Part shown: one piece after another, positions 13,613 through 36,969 of the stretch
Numbering within the stretch: the stretch's first letter is position 1
Layout: each line of letters begins with the position of its first letter
Origin: Lota lota
Taxonomy: Eukaryota; Chordata; Actinopteri; Gadiformes; Lotidae
Length of the DNA: 64,000 bases
Direction of reading: 5' to 3'
Assembly: GCA_026745465.1 (NCBI GenBank)
Contig: JACYXH010000826.1
Span: 611,501-675,500, forward strand
Notes under the pieces: generated by a model
Seen by the model: only the letters and a program-made list of their open reading frames with translations
The model's database searches: none
Told to the model about the DNA's origin: nothing
Position numbers and translations under genes: made by a program

Positions 13613-15632
13613 ATGTTTCCAGGAGAGGACGGTCTGATCGGGATCCCCTTCCCAGAGCACAGCAACGAGCTGCTCTCCCACCTCAACGACCAGAGGAGGG
13701 CAGGGCTGCTATGTGACCTCACGCTGACCTCCCGCGGGGAGCGCTACCCCACCCACCGCTCCGTCATGGCGGCCGTCAGTCTTTACTTCCGCCGGCTGTT
13801 TGGCGCCGAGGAGGGGGGAGGACAGGGCGGGGACGCGGGGGGAGGAGGCTTCAGCGTGTGCCAGTTGGACTGCGTGGCCCCCGACGCCCTGGACGCCCTG
13901 CTTGAGTTTGCCTACACGGCCACGCTCACCATCCGCAGCTCGGGGATGAGGGACGTGCTGCGTGCCGCCCAGCTCCTGGGCATTCAGTGTGTGGCTGACG
14001 CATGCAGAGACATCCTTGGGGAGAAGGAGGAGGTGGTGGAGGAGGAGGAGGAGGAGGAGGACAAGGTCGAGATGGAGAGATACTTCAAAGCGGAGAAGGA
14101 GAGAAAGCTGCAGTTGGAGAGAGAGATGGAGAAGGTCTCCAGAAGGAAAACAGACAGAAAGAAGGTGAAGAAGATTAGGCTGCAGCATTATGTCCTCAAA
14201 CCCAATCCTCCTACACCTCCTGTCTCGTACCCCTCCCCGCTGCACGACAGCATCCACTCGCTGCCCTCCAGTCAGCCTCATAGCCCAGAGCAGGAGGCTC
14301 CTCACCTATGGGCCAGGCAGAACGGGGACTATGCAGGGGTCCCAGAGCCCGAGAGGGCCACCACGCTCAACGGTGGGCTACACCGACCACAGGACCACCA
14401 GCACCACCACCGCGCTATAGCCTACCCTCCCACTGCGCCACCTTCCAATGACAAGCTGTCGGAGAGCGAGGACCTAGTGGAGGACTCCGGCATGCCGGTG
14501 AGGATAACCCCCTCCTTGCCCGCATCCGTGGAGCGAGGGGGGTTGCTGCCTGGGGCCGGAGGCGGCGGTAGGAAGAGGAAGTCCCAGACCCCGCAGCAGT
14601 GCCCCGTCTGTCAGAAGATCATCCACGGTGCGGGGAAACTGCCCCGTCACATGAGAACACACACCGGGGAGAAGCCCTTCCAGTGCTCGGCCTGCGGAGT
14701 CCGCTTTACCCGGTACATGGCCCGCACATCTCACACCATATACCAAATATTGTACACTAGAAGAATCCCTGTTCACATGTTCTATATTTAATCACATTCA
14801 TCTGTTAAGAGAGCGCTCATGTCACTGAAAACATAATCCCCGTTAGGACGCTCTATTTAATCACATTGTGTCGCTTAAAATCACATTTAAAATCACGTAT
14901 CTCATTTGTGTGAAGTGTGTTCTCGTGTCTTCGTCGCCTCACTTCTCATTGTTTGTTGTTTTTTCCTTTCTTCTTGACTCTCTCCGTTTGTCAACCAGGA
15001 ATGATAAATTGAAGATCCACATGCGGAAGCACACAGGGGAGCGTCCATATCCCTGCACCCACTGCCCCGCCCGCTTCCTGCACTCCTACGACCTCAAGAA
15101 CCATCTGTCCCTCCACAGTGGGGCCCGGCCCTTCGAGTGCCCGCTCTGCCACAAGGCCTTCGCCCGCGAGGACCACCTGCAGCGCCACCGCAAGGGCCAC
15201 AGCTGCCTGGAGCAGCGCCCGCGCCGGCCCCGCCGCATGCCCGGACCCGTGGACCACCACGATGACAACGGTGATGTTGGTGGAGGGGAGCGAGGAGAGC
15301 AAGAGCAGTCCAGCCCCCTGAAGCCCCCGTCCCTGCAAGGCCACTCCTCTGCCTTCCTCCCCCGTGGGGCGCTGGCTGGTTGCCCGCCGCTACTGCTCCA
15401 TGGCGGGGAGGGAGAGCGGGATAGGTATCTCGCCCTCCATGCACTGGCCCAGGGGCCTCACCGGCTGCAGGGCTTCACAGATGAGATGCTCCTGCTGCGA
15501 CCCCAGGAGCTGAGGGCCCAGGAGGCAGAGGGTGGCTACCCCAGAGGGGTAGCTGCTCAGCATGAGAGATGGGGGGATGACGATGACGATGAAGAGGAAA
15601 TGGTGGAAGAGGATGAGGATGGAGAAGAATAA
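13613..15632 (+). CDS. zbtb7b: Zinc finger and BTB domain protein 7B (ThPOK-like)
   Basis: A nuclear transcriptional regulator of the POK family; in mammals ZBTB7B (ThPOK) directs CD4 lineage choice. Coding exons are 13613-14712 and 14999-15632 (1734 nt, 577 aa), joined in phase at CG|G. A splice acceptor (CTGCAG, exon start 13607) precedes the ATG. Residues about 14-135 form the BTB/POZ domain, which has a Gly-rich insertion near 68-80. An acidic Glu run (142-149) and basic and Pro-rich linkers follow. Four C2H2 fingers start near residues 330, 358, 386 and 414; finger 2 is split by the intron. The fingers ([35 protein letters not shown]) match human ZBTB7B as I recall it better than 7A or 7C, and the N-terminus [16 protein letters not shown] fits too. 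The tail is acidic. A one-step reading frame that runs past the donor to 14791 is an intron read-through. Confidence 0.9.
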
Positions 15633-17600
15633 GGAGTGCGTGTGTGTCTGTGTAGGGGGCGGCAGGCGTTATCAACACAATCTCACTCAGGTGACTGGAC
15701 CTGCCTGTTAGAGCGCTTATTTGAAAACAAACCCCAGAGCAGATATTTAAAGAAAAAAAAATGAAAAAAAAGGAAAACGGGTTTTCTGTGTTTTTTTAAA
15801 AAAATCTTTGCATTCTGGCTCTTGGTATTTATGTTATTTTGTCTTTTCCAAAAAATATATATATAATTTCAGTTTGTCGTTTATCGTTACATTTTCTATG
15901 CTATAGATTTGATCAGTTTATTTCTGAGTGTGTGGCTTCCAAAGCAATTTTCTGTCACTATGCAAAATCAACAAATATAATTGATTTGATATAAATTGTA
16001 ATGTATTGGTTCAGGTGGAATTCCATCTACGTTTTCGTCCCCACTGACCTCTTGGGGCTATGAATGGAAATGCGGTGAACTTAGTGAGTCTTGCTTGGTG
16101 CGTGATTAGCAATAATATTTTATACGTTTCTATGTCGGATATTCAATTTTTCTTTTCTTTTTACCGGGTGCTGATACCAAAGATTTTTTGTTGGACTGGT
16201 TCCTAAATCTTAAGTTAACAAAAGAGAGAGACAGGGCGAGAGATGTGAGTAGTATAGCCAACGCAGAGTTCGAAGAACCTTCTGTTATTCTTCCTAACTC
16301 TTATGAAAGCCATTAAGAGCTGTTATATATATCTATATCTATATATAGATATATATATAGTTTCCTAAAGCTAATGCGTAATGTAAGATGCCTGACCAAA
16401 ACAAAAAGACTTAAGTCTTTATCATTGAAAAGTGAATGATTAGAAATACATAGGTTGTTTTGTCATCAACTCTTGTATGTTGATAGCAATCTTTCCTGGA
16501 TAAAAGGATGTGTGTCATCGAGTCTTCCAATGCACTCCACCCTATGTTTCCTAGTTTCGAAAAGAAAGAATTAGGTGGCTCACTCCTTTACTGTATTTAT
16601 TTATTTATTTATATTTATTGTGAAAGTAGTCTTTAAAATCATCGGGAGGCCTCGTCCAGGATTGTAGACGGTATTCCCACCTTCCATGGTCAGCCATCCT
16701 GTCTGATTGTAGTCTATTTAGTCTTACAACAAAACAAGTAACTTTGTGCTTTTGGAAATTAGGTTTTAAAATTATATTTTCATTTTTATTTCATTTTATT
16801 ATTTGTCATCCTCCATATACCAAAATGCCCTTTTGGGGCTATGTGTCTTCTGTTGGCTATTCATTCTCTCATGCATTTTATTTGCACATTTAATCCCTGA
16901 AGCAATCCTGGAATGGAGCACATTCCATTTTACTGGGGGATAGAGAAGGGACAGACAAAAACGTATTATTGTCTAGCTAGAGCATGTAGAGCAACTGTCA
17001 CAACTTTGCTGTGTCCGATATGGTGAACTATACTTTGAATTCAACCAATGGAGGGAGACCTGTCAATTCTCGACCGTTCTTGTAGTTGAGGGCCACTGCC
17101 CAGCCTAATAAGCCAATAATGCTTGTTTTGTTTTTGTTTTTCCCCCAAGATAACCAAGAGACCAGTGTCCATTCTATGATTTGCATTACTACAACCAATG
17201 TTTTTCTCATTTCTCTTTAGACCCATGTAGCCAAACTCTGCTGTAGCAGTAGCGCTGTCTAAGGGCTTGTGTGCACTGTCCCCCTCCTTGCTCTGTAGAC
17301 AACGGCTACATTCTGATTCATTTGCACTATGAAAGCTTTTTTGGATCTTCCATCATTTTAATTCCATTAAATACATGCACAAACAGTACGTTTAATATTA
17401 TAGAGACAAAGAAGATACAATATCAATCCAGAAATTACTGAATATCAAATACTTTTTACAGCTTAGTGGTACAGAGCAATATTTAATATTGAATGTATAT
17501 AGGGATGATGTTGCCTTGGATTTTGTTTGTGTTGTAACTATTCTCAGGTAATCTTGAGCAATGCACTAAGTGATCACACAAAATAAAATGGGAAGAAATT
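15633..17600 (+). other. zbtb7b: Probable zbtb7b 3' UTR
   Basis: AT-rich non-coding sequence follows the stop. It contains several T/A-rich tracts and a TATATC palindromic tract near 16325-16361. The first well-placed AATAAA is at 17582-17587, giving a 3' UTR of about 2 kb. A further AATAAA lies near 17977. Confidence 0.5.
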
Positions 17601-18112
17601 ATACTTGCGCTCTATTAATCTTCTTAAATAGGCAGGACCGATAGCCTCACGCATTTTGTACGATGTAGCCTACCATGGGTAAAAACGAATGATCTAAGGA
17701 TATTGTGATGGAGGGACATTCCTCCACGCCATACTACTTGTGATGGGGTCCTGTAGATGGAGACTGTCTGTACAAGCGTTGAAATATGTGTGAATGAACG
17801 AGGGTTAACAAGGTCCCCCGCTGTGAAACGTGTTTTTCTATGTGAGCTATTTGTTTTCTTGGCTTCGGTGAAGGGAACGGGGTCTAGACTCCGCTATCAG
17901 GGATACTTTTTCAGTTATAGTTTTGAGCTTTTCAGAGAGATGTTCATTTTCCATGTTTCCAATAGTGTAAAGAAACAAATAAACAAATCTATATCTTCCC
18001 TTGGTGTATGGTGTGGTTTTTGGTTGATCAAATAGCAAGCATAAGCCTACCCTGGTCATGGCCTATTTTGCTTTAAACCATATTTTTACATAAAGCTTGT
18101 CAACAGTTCCAA

Positions 18113-18150
<38 letters not shown>

Positions 18151-18668
18151 TATATATAAACAAAGACGTACGGTATGCCCCCACCAAAGTTAACTTTGCG
18201 AACGTTACAAACTCATTAGAGGTTAATTTAACACCCGGTTTCACACGGCTCTCGTGCTAAATTTCATTTGAAGCTGTACACGAGACTTCACCTGAAGCAC
18301 GCGCAGCAGGCAGGCCATTACAAACATAGTTAGCCTAATCCTATTAGTTGAACTAAGCTTAAACTCCTCCTGGGGACGTTGTTCGTTTTAGTAATAGCGT
18401 ATTATTTATATATGGTTCAAGGAAGGCTTTTTTGAGTACACTTTCGTAGGCCTACTGTTTTGGTTACCTTGGAAACATCTCTAGCAAGGTAGGATATGCT
18501 GTTAAATTGACCTAGTAGACCAATCTGCTCCATCGAAGCGGCTTCTTTTGCGCAGGCACTTTAATGGTAGGCCTACATGTGTTGTATTACGATGGAATGG
18601 TGCAGTTGTTTGTCGCAAATGTATTGGTATCACTTGCACTAGTTACATGACCATGGTTACCTTTAAGG
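17601..18668. other. Intergenic/promoter region before ndufv1
   Basis: No supported gene. It contains an AT microsatellite (about 18115-18158) and moderately CpG-bearing sequence from about 18230 that probably includes the ndufv1 promoter and 5' UTR. The short frame at 17757-18035 is unlike any known protein. Confidence 0.5.
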
Positions 18669-22373
<3,705 letters not shown>

Positions 22374-23194
22374 ATCTTCAGTACATCATCATTACACTAT
22401 AAGGCTGTTAACTTAACAGACCTCAGCTATACTATGGGAATATAATTTTGATCTATTTTAAATACTAGCTTAAAAATGGGATGCTTAATGTGCCCTGTTG
22501 AACGTACACATATCTAAAAGCTGTTTAACTACAATGGCACCTTCTTTGTCATATTGGCAGTAAGTTAATGTATATAATAATACTTTTGATGAGTATAGCA
22601 TTGCATTATAAAGTATACTGCCTGCATTCTGTGGCAGCAGGGATGAACGACAAAAGATACACGGCAATAAATAACATTTATTTCACAAAATCATGAAACA
22701 AAGTTAATTGGTCTATGACATGAGGTTCAGTTTAGTTTGTACAAAAAAGCATAAAGGAATGGCACACGGAAAATTAACCCTGGAAACTTTAACAAGGGGA
22801 AAGTAGAAAGAGGGAAATAGATAGATGTAATTTGTGACATCATTACCTGTTGTTTTTAAAAAGACTATCTTTTTGCTTCCGCATGGGGCATCATTCCAAA
22901 AGTGAAGGTGTAGTATTGCTGATCTATCCATGGATGAGCCAGCAAAGTAGTTTAACAAAAATGTATTTCAAGATTTCAAATGTCTTTTACACATTGCATT
23001 TCCAACCTATAGCGGAGAATTACTTACTAAAAAACCATCAGCAAGTCTTTTGGATGACCTAAGTGCAGAACCCGTTTTCAATGTGGTTGTGAACACGTTT
23101 CAAAAGCCAAACAAGGTGTTGGGTCACCCTGGAAGGACAGGGCCGTTCAAATGCACTGGCGCCTTCAGGGTTTTGTGCTGGGCCTCGTTCTGCC
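22374..23194. promoter_or_regulatory. Convergent 3' UTRs and opposed poly(A) signals
   Basis: The ndufv1 (+) and khdc4 (-) stops face each other across 821 bp. AATAAA on + lies at 22666-22671 and AATAAA on - at 22677-22682 (TTTATT on the + strand). The two 3' ends therefore probably meet or overlap by a few tens of bases around 22650-22700. Nothing else coding is seen. Confidence 0.65.
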
Positions 23195-30749
<7,555 letters not shown>

Positions 30750-30975
30750 CAATGTCCTTAATTACGGAGGGACTTATCAATGCAATTAAGAATATTTGAA
30801 CAACAACTAAATGCACTTGGCCACTGCGCCACCAAATTGTTCCGTTGTCGAGGAGTAGCTAGAAGCAAGACAGCAGTTTCCGCTTCCGGTATATTTTTCT
30901 TCAGCAGGTTTCGGTGATACCACGAGGGGGCGCAATGTACCTATACACGTTGTTCAAAGCGCGTGTGGTGTAGTG
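30750..30975. promoter_or_regulatory. Short bidirectional promoter, khdc4 and an unidentified + strand gene
   Basis: The khdc4 start (30749, -) and the ATG of a + strand open frame (30976) are 226 bp apart. Between them are an ETS-type element (TTCCGCTTCCGG, about 30879-30890) and a CTCF core. There is no TATA box in a clear position. Compact head-to-head arrangement is usual for housekeeping genes, which fits khdc4. Confidence 0.5.
30920..30933 (+). promoter_or_regulatory. CTCF binding-site core
   Basis: CCACGAGGGGGCGC matches the vertebrate CTCF core consensus (CCASNAGRKGGCRS) throughout. It lies between the khdc4 start and the opposed open frame. Confidence 0.6.
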
Positions 30976-31129
30976 ATGAAGCCGTACCTGGTTAAGTCAG
31001 GTACCTTGCCTGCTCCGCCCTCACCCATTGCATCTGTCACCGTTTTTGTGCCACCCAAGGAAATTCCTTGGCATAAGCATCTGTCAAAACGTAAGGAAGA
31101 CAAATACATTCGAGCCCCTTCATTGATTG
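30976..31129 (+). CDS. Candidate first coding exon of an unidentified gene (partial)
   Basis: An ATG-initiated frame of 51 codons ends at a good splice donor (ATTG|GTAAGG). The encoded peptide begins MKPYLVKSGTLPAPPSPIAS and continues with a KEIPWHKHLSKRKED basic segment. It has no signal peptide and no family I recognise. Support is its position head-to-head with khdc4, the donor and the non-repetitive sequence. I could not connect it with confidence to downstream exons. One possible next exon follows the acceptor near 31668 and a possible terminal exon is at 38761. It could equally be a non-coding divergent transcript. Confidence 0.35.
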
Positions 31130-31767
31130 GTAAGGCCATCGTCTCCTTTTCAACTTTTCTATCATTTAGCATAAACCTGTATAACTTTTAATGACAACGC
31201 TTTGAATGTTTCGATGTGATCTTGTAATCGTGTAATCGTTGTGTACAAACACAATTGTGTGCCTTTATAATGCATGCTTTCTAACGATTTTGTCTTTGAT
31301 AGCTGATAGCTACACACAATAATAACGTGTCTATAATTTTGTCATACTGTCATATTATAGTTTACACTATGAGAAAAAATACGTATTTTATAGTTTTAAT
31401 CTTAATTGTATCAGACCAATTTCTTGACGTAATTGTATGTTATGACAATATTTGTCAGGTCAAAACACTGGGGACCTCTCTAGCGCTATTATTGGTCCCC
31501 CAAGGTTGTTGAAACGCTTGCAAATGTTGTTTCTTGTATTATCCCATTACCGCAGTATTACTTAGTGTGTGACTGTTCTTTGTTACGACATAAAAAAAAA
31601 AGACAACAGCATCGTGTCTACATGGTAGTTTCTTCAGATAGGCAGGGTTACTAAGAGCCAACATGAAAGTTGCAGGTGTTCAGTTACCGACCACACAGGA
31701 GCAGGGACGGAGAGGTGCAGGTTACTGCTGAAGGCGAGATTACCGTGTGGGTACTTGGATAAACAGT

Positions 31768-31768
<1 letters not shown>

Positions 31769-31801
<33 letters not shown>
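31769..31801 (+). repeat. poly(C) tract, 33 nt
   Basis: An uninterrupted run of 33 C residues; the complementary strand is poly(G). Confidence 0.9.
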
Positions 31802-31888
31802 AGTTGTTGACAACAGAATGGAAAACTCTGCTTTTCTTCAGGTGGATTAGAAAGATATGCCTATCTTGCTTCTTTTGATGGGCTAGCG

Positions 31889-32250
31889 CAGTGGTTCTTA
31901 AGCAAGTTTTACTAGGATTTATTTGGCCAATTACCACTATCACAAAACAAAGGGGGGAAAAATGACAACGATTATATATTATGTATGTGCATGTTACTTG
32001 ATGTAAACATGACGTAAATGGGTGGTGCAAAATACAAAAATATTTACCAAACGTTTAGCATACATCTTTGTATTTCCTCCTCTGTTAAGGTGGTATTCAG
32101 AACCAACTCATTTTATTACGGTAGCATTATTTAACACTTGTTCATAACCAATAATAGAACAACAAAAAATATCAACTCTTTTTATGAATGATCCAAGTAC
32201 CCCCTGAAATCATTTAAAGTTCCCTTTGGGTACTGGGTTAGAGTATGCAG
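31889..32250. mobile_element. Degenerate hAT-like fragment
   Basis: It begins CAGTGGTTCTTAAGC, close to the CAGTGGTTCTCAAAC end common in vertebrate hAT elements. It contains TACCCCCTGAAATCATTTAA and the reversed GGGTAC-type sequence typical of their interiors. The right end and the target duplication could not be identified. Confidence 0.35.
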
Positions 32251-32326
32251 CCCCCATTGCTCTCTTTATTATATATATAACGTTGAGGGAATAGGCCTCA
32301 CTTCAATGCTAAACTGAGACCGGTGT

Positions 32327-32560
32327 TGGTAACACTTCACAATAAGGGTACATTAACAAACCATTTATTAACATTAAAGGTAAAGGTACTTTTATTGTCA
32401 CATACATATAGTGAAATTTTCCCTCTGCATTTAACCCATCCCTCAGGGGAGCAGTGGGCAGCCAATGACAGTTAATGCAGTTATAGGCATTAACTAACAG
32501 TTAATCAACAGTTAACTAATGGTCTAGTAATCATTTACTAATGGTGTTCATGTTCAATTG
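32327..32560. mobile_element. Nested teleost repeat
   Basis: An outer element starts GTAACACTTCACAATAAGGG and shows alternating ATTAAC/GTTAAT motifs, a pattern I recognise from a very common teleost non-autonomous DNA element. It is interrupted at about 32376-32463 by a different dispersed repeat (ACTTTTATTGTCACATACAT followed by TGCATTTAACCCATCC and GAGCAGTGGGCAGCC). Exact family names are not assigned. Confidence 0.45.
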
Positions 32561-33996
32561 CCACTGTTGTAAAAAACGTTTGACTTGTAAGAAGTGTGTT
32601 TTGTATTAAGTTGACATCTCATGATGTGCCAGTGGTCTGTCGCTCTCCTCCATTACCACTTAGCAGGCGTCATGATAATGACTCTGGGGTTGTCCTGCAA
32701 TTCTCTACCAGTGCCAGGAGCACCAGGCACCCAAACAGAAAATCAAAGTTAATAGTTCTAGTTATAAAAAAACACATAGTAAAATATTTGAACATGGTGA
32801 GGCGTAAATCATGACTGGACTACAGACAGGCTTAGAATATGGCATCAACCCACACTGGCATTAGCATGCCTTTGTGGTTACAATTAACCTATACCTACAA
32901 TGAATGTTTTGGCAATTTTGTTCGCATGGTTTATTTTTTGTTTTCACATGGTTTATGTTTTTTGTTTTTTAACCCAAAATAGCTTCCTTGATATAACCTA
33001 GAACAGGTTTCTAGATGCATTCTGGCAGTGCACTGGCTGGACTCAAAGTTAAATCAACTAGACATTTTCATGTAAACATATACATTAAATTCATATAGCA
33101 TTTAATGCACTAAAGAGCGTTGTAGCTGAATAAATGTAATATTTTGTATTTTCTTGCAAGTGAACTTAGTATTATAATCGCCTGCAGATGGTGCTCTTAT
33201 TCAGTTTGACAGACAAAAGATAGTATGTAAACTATAGAACTATTTGCAATGGCCTTTGAATAAATCTTGTTAATATCATAAACATGCTTCCACGTTTTCT
33301 TCAATGTTATTTTTTACACTATTGGAGTATCTTAATGGCCACATACCATAAAGTGGATGTAGAAGTAGATGGCCATAACAGAACCTTAGCAAATTCACCC
33401 TAATACACTAAAAATGATTTGTTTTCCCGCAAACATGTATTTATTAATTTGTGATATTTAGCCTCCTAGATACTAATGACTACAAATGGCGCCTTCGTGT
33501 GCAGGAGGTGAACGCAAAATGTCTTCACATGTCGATGGCGCTCCGTCTGCATGCTTAACCATGGGGTTCAGATGAGTGAGGTGTCAAAGGTCAGAGGGGT
33601 CAAAGCAGCTCTGACGCCTGAGTTGACGGGGTTTGGTTGTTTACAGGGCGCTGCGCTGAGAAGAGTGGAGGCGTGAGTCACGGCATCAGAGCGAAGCATG
33701 GAGGAGGAGGGGGAGGGACAGGGGCAGACATGTCATATTTACTGTCTTCCCTTGTAAGAGACCATGTGCGAACTGCAGTACGTATGTTGGTTTATGTAAC
33801 CTCCCGGCCTTCAAGTCCATGGAAGCCTTGGTCTCGCCTGATCCTGGCGGCTGACACGGAGGTGTGAGGACAGGGAACGTGACGGGGAGGAGGGTGCCTC
33901 CCGATGGGGTGGCCACGGGTGGAACAAAGAGTTACTGTGAGCCCCTGGGTTTCGATGTTTGCTGTCAAACTAGGAATTACAAGTAAAGGGATTTGA

Positions 33997-33998
<2 letters not shown>

Positions 33999-34048
<50 letters not shown>
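33999..34048. repeat. (TG)n microsatellite
   Basis: A TG array of about 50 bp with one terminal CG interruption. Confidence 0.9.
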
Positions 34049-34053
<5 letters not shown>

Positions 34054-36327
34054 AGGCAGTCTAGTATACAGCATAAAACCTGTATTATAAAACTTTTGAC
34101 CTCAATAAATTCCAATGAAGGTTGACAATATAGCTAAATAATATTTTAATGGGTAATCCACGTTGCAAATTAAATATAAAGGCTAATTAAATCAAACAAG
34201 CTTAGAGTATTGATCAAGCAAGAGACGTGAAGCAGTAAATGTACAGACTAGATGAGAGGACAAGTGATTTAGAGAGGAAAAACAGATGGGAAAATTACAT
34301 TTTTCGTTTTGGAGTGCAAGCGGAATCTTTTTTCCTGTGTCTGGAGAGAAAGGGAGCCTCTTATACGCCTCACAGCATGAAGTTGGCCAGGGCTGCGGCC
34401 TAGTCTCGTCTACACAGCAGGGTGCTTTCCTGAGCAGGCCGCCCAGGGGAGGGGCACCTGCTGCAGCCCTAAACACTGGTCGAGAGTAGGCCCCAAGAGG
34501 CGGGGCGAGGGATGCAAGGATGGAAAGACATTTGGCAGTTCCAGGAAAACTGACATGTGCAGGATTATAAAACGCTCAGGTAGAACAGAGCGATGTTCCT
34601 AAAAGAAAACATTTGTCTATGGCTCTGTGTGGACGATAGAAGCAGAGGAGGAAACTATAGGTGGAAATTAAAAGTTATACTTGAGTTATGGTTGGATCAA
34701 GCAAGTTAAATACTGGTTACAACCAACACTACGAAACAGTTGAGACATTGGCCAGCTTTCACGCTTAGGCAATATTTTCCATCCATTTTGGTTGGTCGGA
34801 CCAACGACAACATGTTTGAAGTTTATCAAGCACTCAGTCATCCCTTCAGACTTGAGGGAGAACTTAATCATTTGATATTTGGGAGTATACCCAAAACCAC
34901 CCCAACATGCACACTAGCAGAATCAAACAACCGACTCACTGTGCTCCATATATCCACACAGCGGTCTTGAGTCTTTCTTGGATGAAGTTCCGCTATACAT
35001 GAGTGTGAACCCTCCATCTTCTGTCATCTTGGTATGACCCAATAGCCCCTGAAACCACTCTGCCACACAAGAGCCAAGGCAGCCACATGTTTGCGGCAGA
35101 GGCTTTCTAGAAGAAATACCCCTATACCCTTTGACTAGAAACACACTAGACCTAAGGACAGATAACCACAAGGGTCTCCAGAGTGGCTAGTATGTAAATG
35201 GTGGAGGGCTATTGCGTTAGCTTCACTACAGAGGCTACCCCCCCCATGGTGTGACCGCACAGACCACTGAGTAATCACTGTGGTGGGAATGCTATGCTCG
35301 GTAGCTTTACGCCAGGTAAATGGAAACACATGGAAGGCAAGGCAGCTAGTTTAGGCCGCTACAGCGCCTGATAGAATGAGCATCATGAGAGTAGAACCAG
35401 CCATCCCACCACCACCCCTCCGACACGTCTGTATTCATCAACCCTGTTAATCTTTTACATTTCCAAATATATATATTTTATATAATAATACATAATACAT
35501 TTCGAGAGCACAGAGTCTGAGGAGTTATCGTACAGCTAGTCTCACAACTTTAGATTAATATCTAAAGTCTAATATTAATATATTAATATTTAGATTAATA
35601 TCTAAAGTCTGATGACAAACGAGTTAATATCTGGGTGAACGGTGCGCTTTTACTTCACTAAGTGCGTAATTGGTGAAGGCAAACTCGGCCAGGAGTAGTA
35701 AACTCAAATCTGCCTGTAAAGGTTTCAAATTAACACTGTGTATGCTGGCTAGTGTAATAATAAACATATTAATATCCCCATCTGAAAGCTTCATCCACTC
35801 GTGCAAATACATTTTCTTCGGTAGAATATCTCTATAACAAAACAGGAAACAAGGCATAACTCAGCCCCTTGCATTTTTTGATTTCCAGCCCAGGCTATAT
35901 ACATTATACATACATTGTCTTTGTTGATATAAAGCTGTATGCCCTTATTTGGGACAATTGTGGCACAGCTACTAACTAGCTAGAAATGGAGAGTGAATTT
36001 AAAATACTAGGAACAAAATGATGCATGACAATAGTTTATTTCCTATCCAGTATGCCTACTGCTGCAATATATTTTGTAGACACATTTGAGCTGAATGTCT
36101 CAGTGTTGTTGGTCATAGCTTTGAGTACTGGTGCTGGTCCATGCTGTACTGGTAGTTCCGGTGGTGGTGGTAACAGCAGTTGGAGTTGGAGCTGTTGCAG
36201 GTTGTTTATTGAGCCATAGTAACGAATAGGTAATAGTATCTTATGTTACACCACAGTAGGTGGTAGTGATGGTTCTACTGGTGATCATAGATACCTGTGG
36301 GGGTACATTACATTAGATCACATAGTG

Positions 36328-36661
36328 CAGCGTTTCACAAACCATGGGTCGGGCCAAGCATGAGGCTGTGGAGCAGTAGCTACTAGGCTGCACTCCAGAA
36401 AATGGTTACATTTGATTATTTACTGTTTAAACCTGCACTTCATGATTGTTGATATGTGCACCAAAATACTCATTGACCCATCAGACCAAGGAATTTGTAG
36501 TCAACAAATCACATGTCACATCACTCTTAAAACAGATTGAACCAACCATTGATTGAAACTGACAGCCACTTAATTTTGAGATTGAATTTAATGTGTGGTC
36601 CCCATAGGCTGAGGGTCTAGCTCTACTGGGCTCTGGCTTAAAACAAGTTTGAGAAAGTCAG
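36328..36661. mobile_element. Degenerate hAT-like MITE
   Basis: The left end is CAGCGTTTCACAAACC. The right end, reverse-complemented, is CTGACTTTCTCAAACT, which matches 11 of 16 positions and resembles hAT ends. No clear 8-bp duplication remains. Confidence 0.35.
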
Positions 36662-36820
36662 GGATTAGGGTGTTTCCAGACACACATCCACACTGAGACT
36701 AGGTCTGGATGTGAAGGCTCAGGATATGTTGGTTGGTTGAGGAGCAGCGCTCTGAACTGTTACAAAAATAAATAAATCCTATTGATCACATTCAGTCAAC
36801 ATTTTTGACAAGAATTTTGT

Positions 36821-36959
<139 letters not shown>

Positions 36960-36969
36960 TATCTCTCTG

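Noticed and set aside
13709-14305. A 198-codon frame antisense to zbtb7b exon 1, and antisense frames at 14991-15344
   Set aside because: They are shadows of a GC-rich coding exon and have no similarity or start context of their own.
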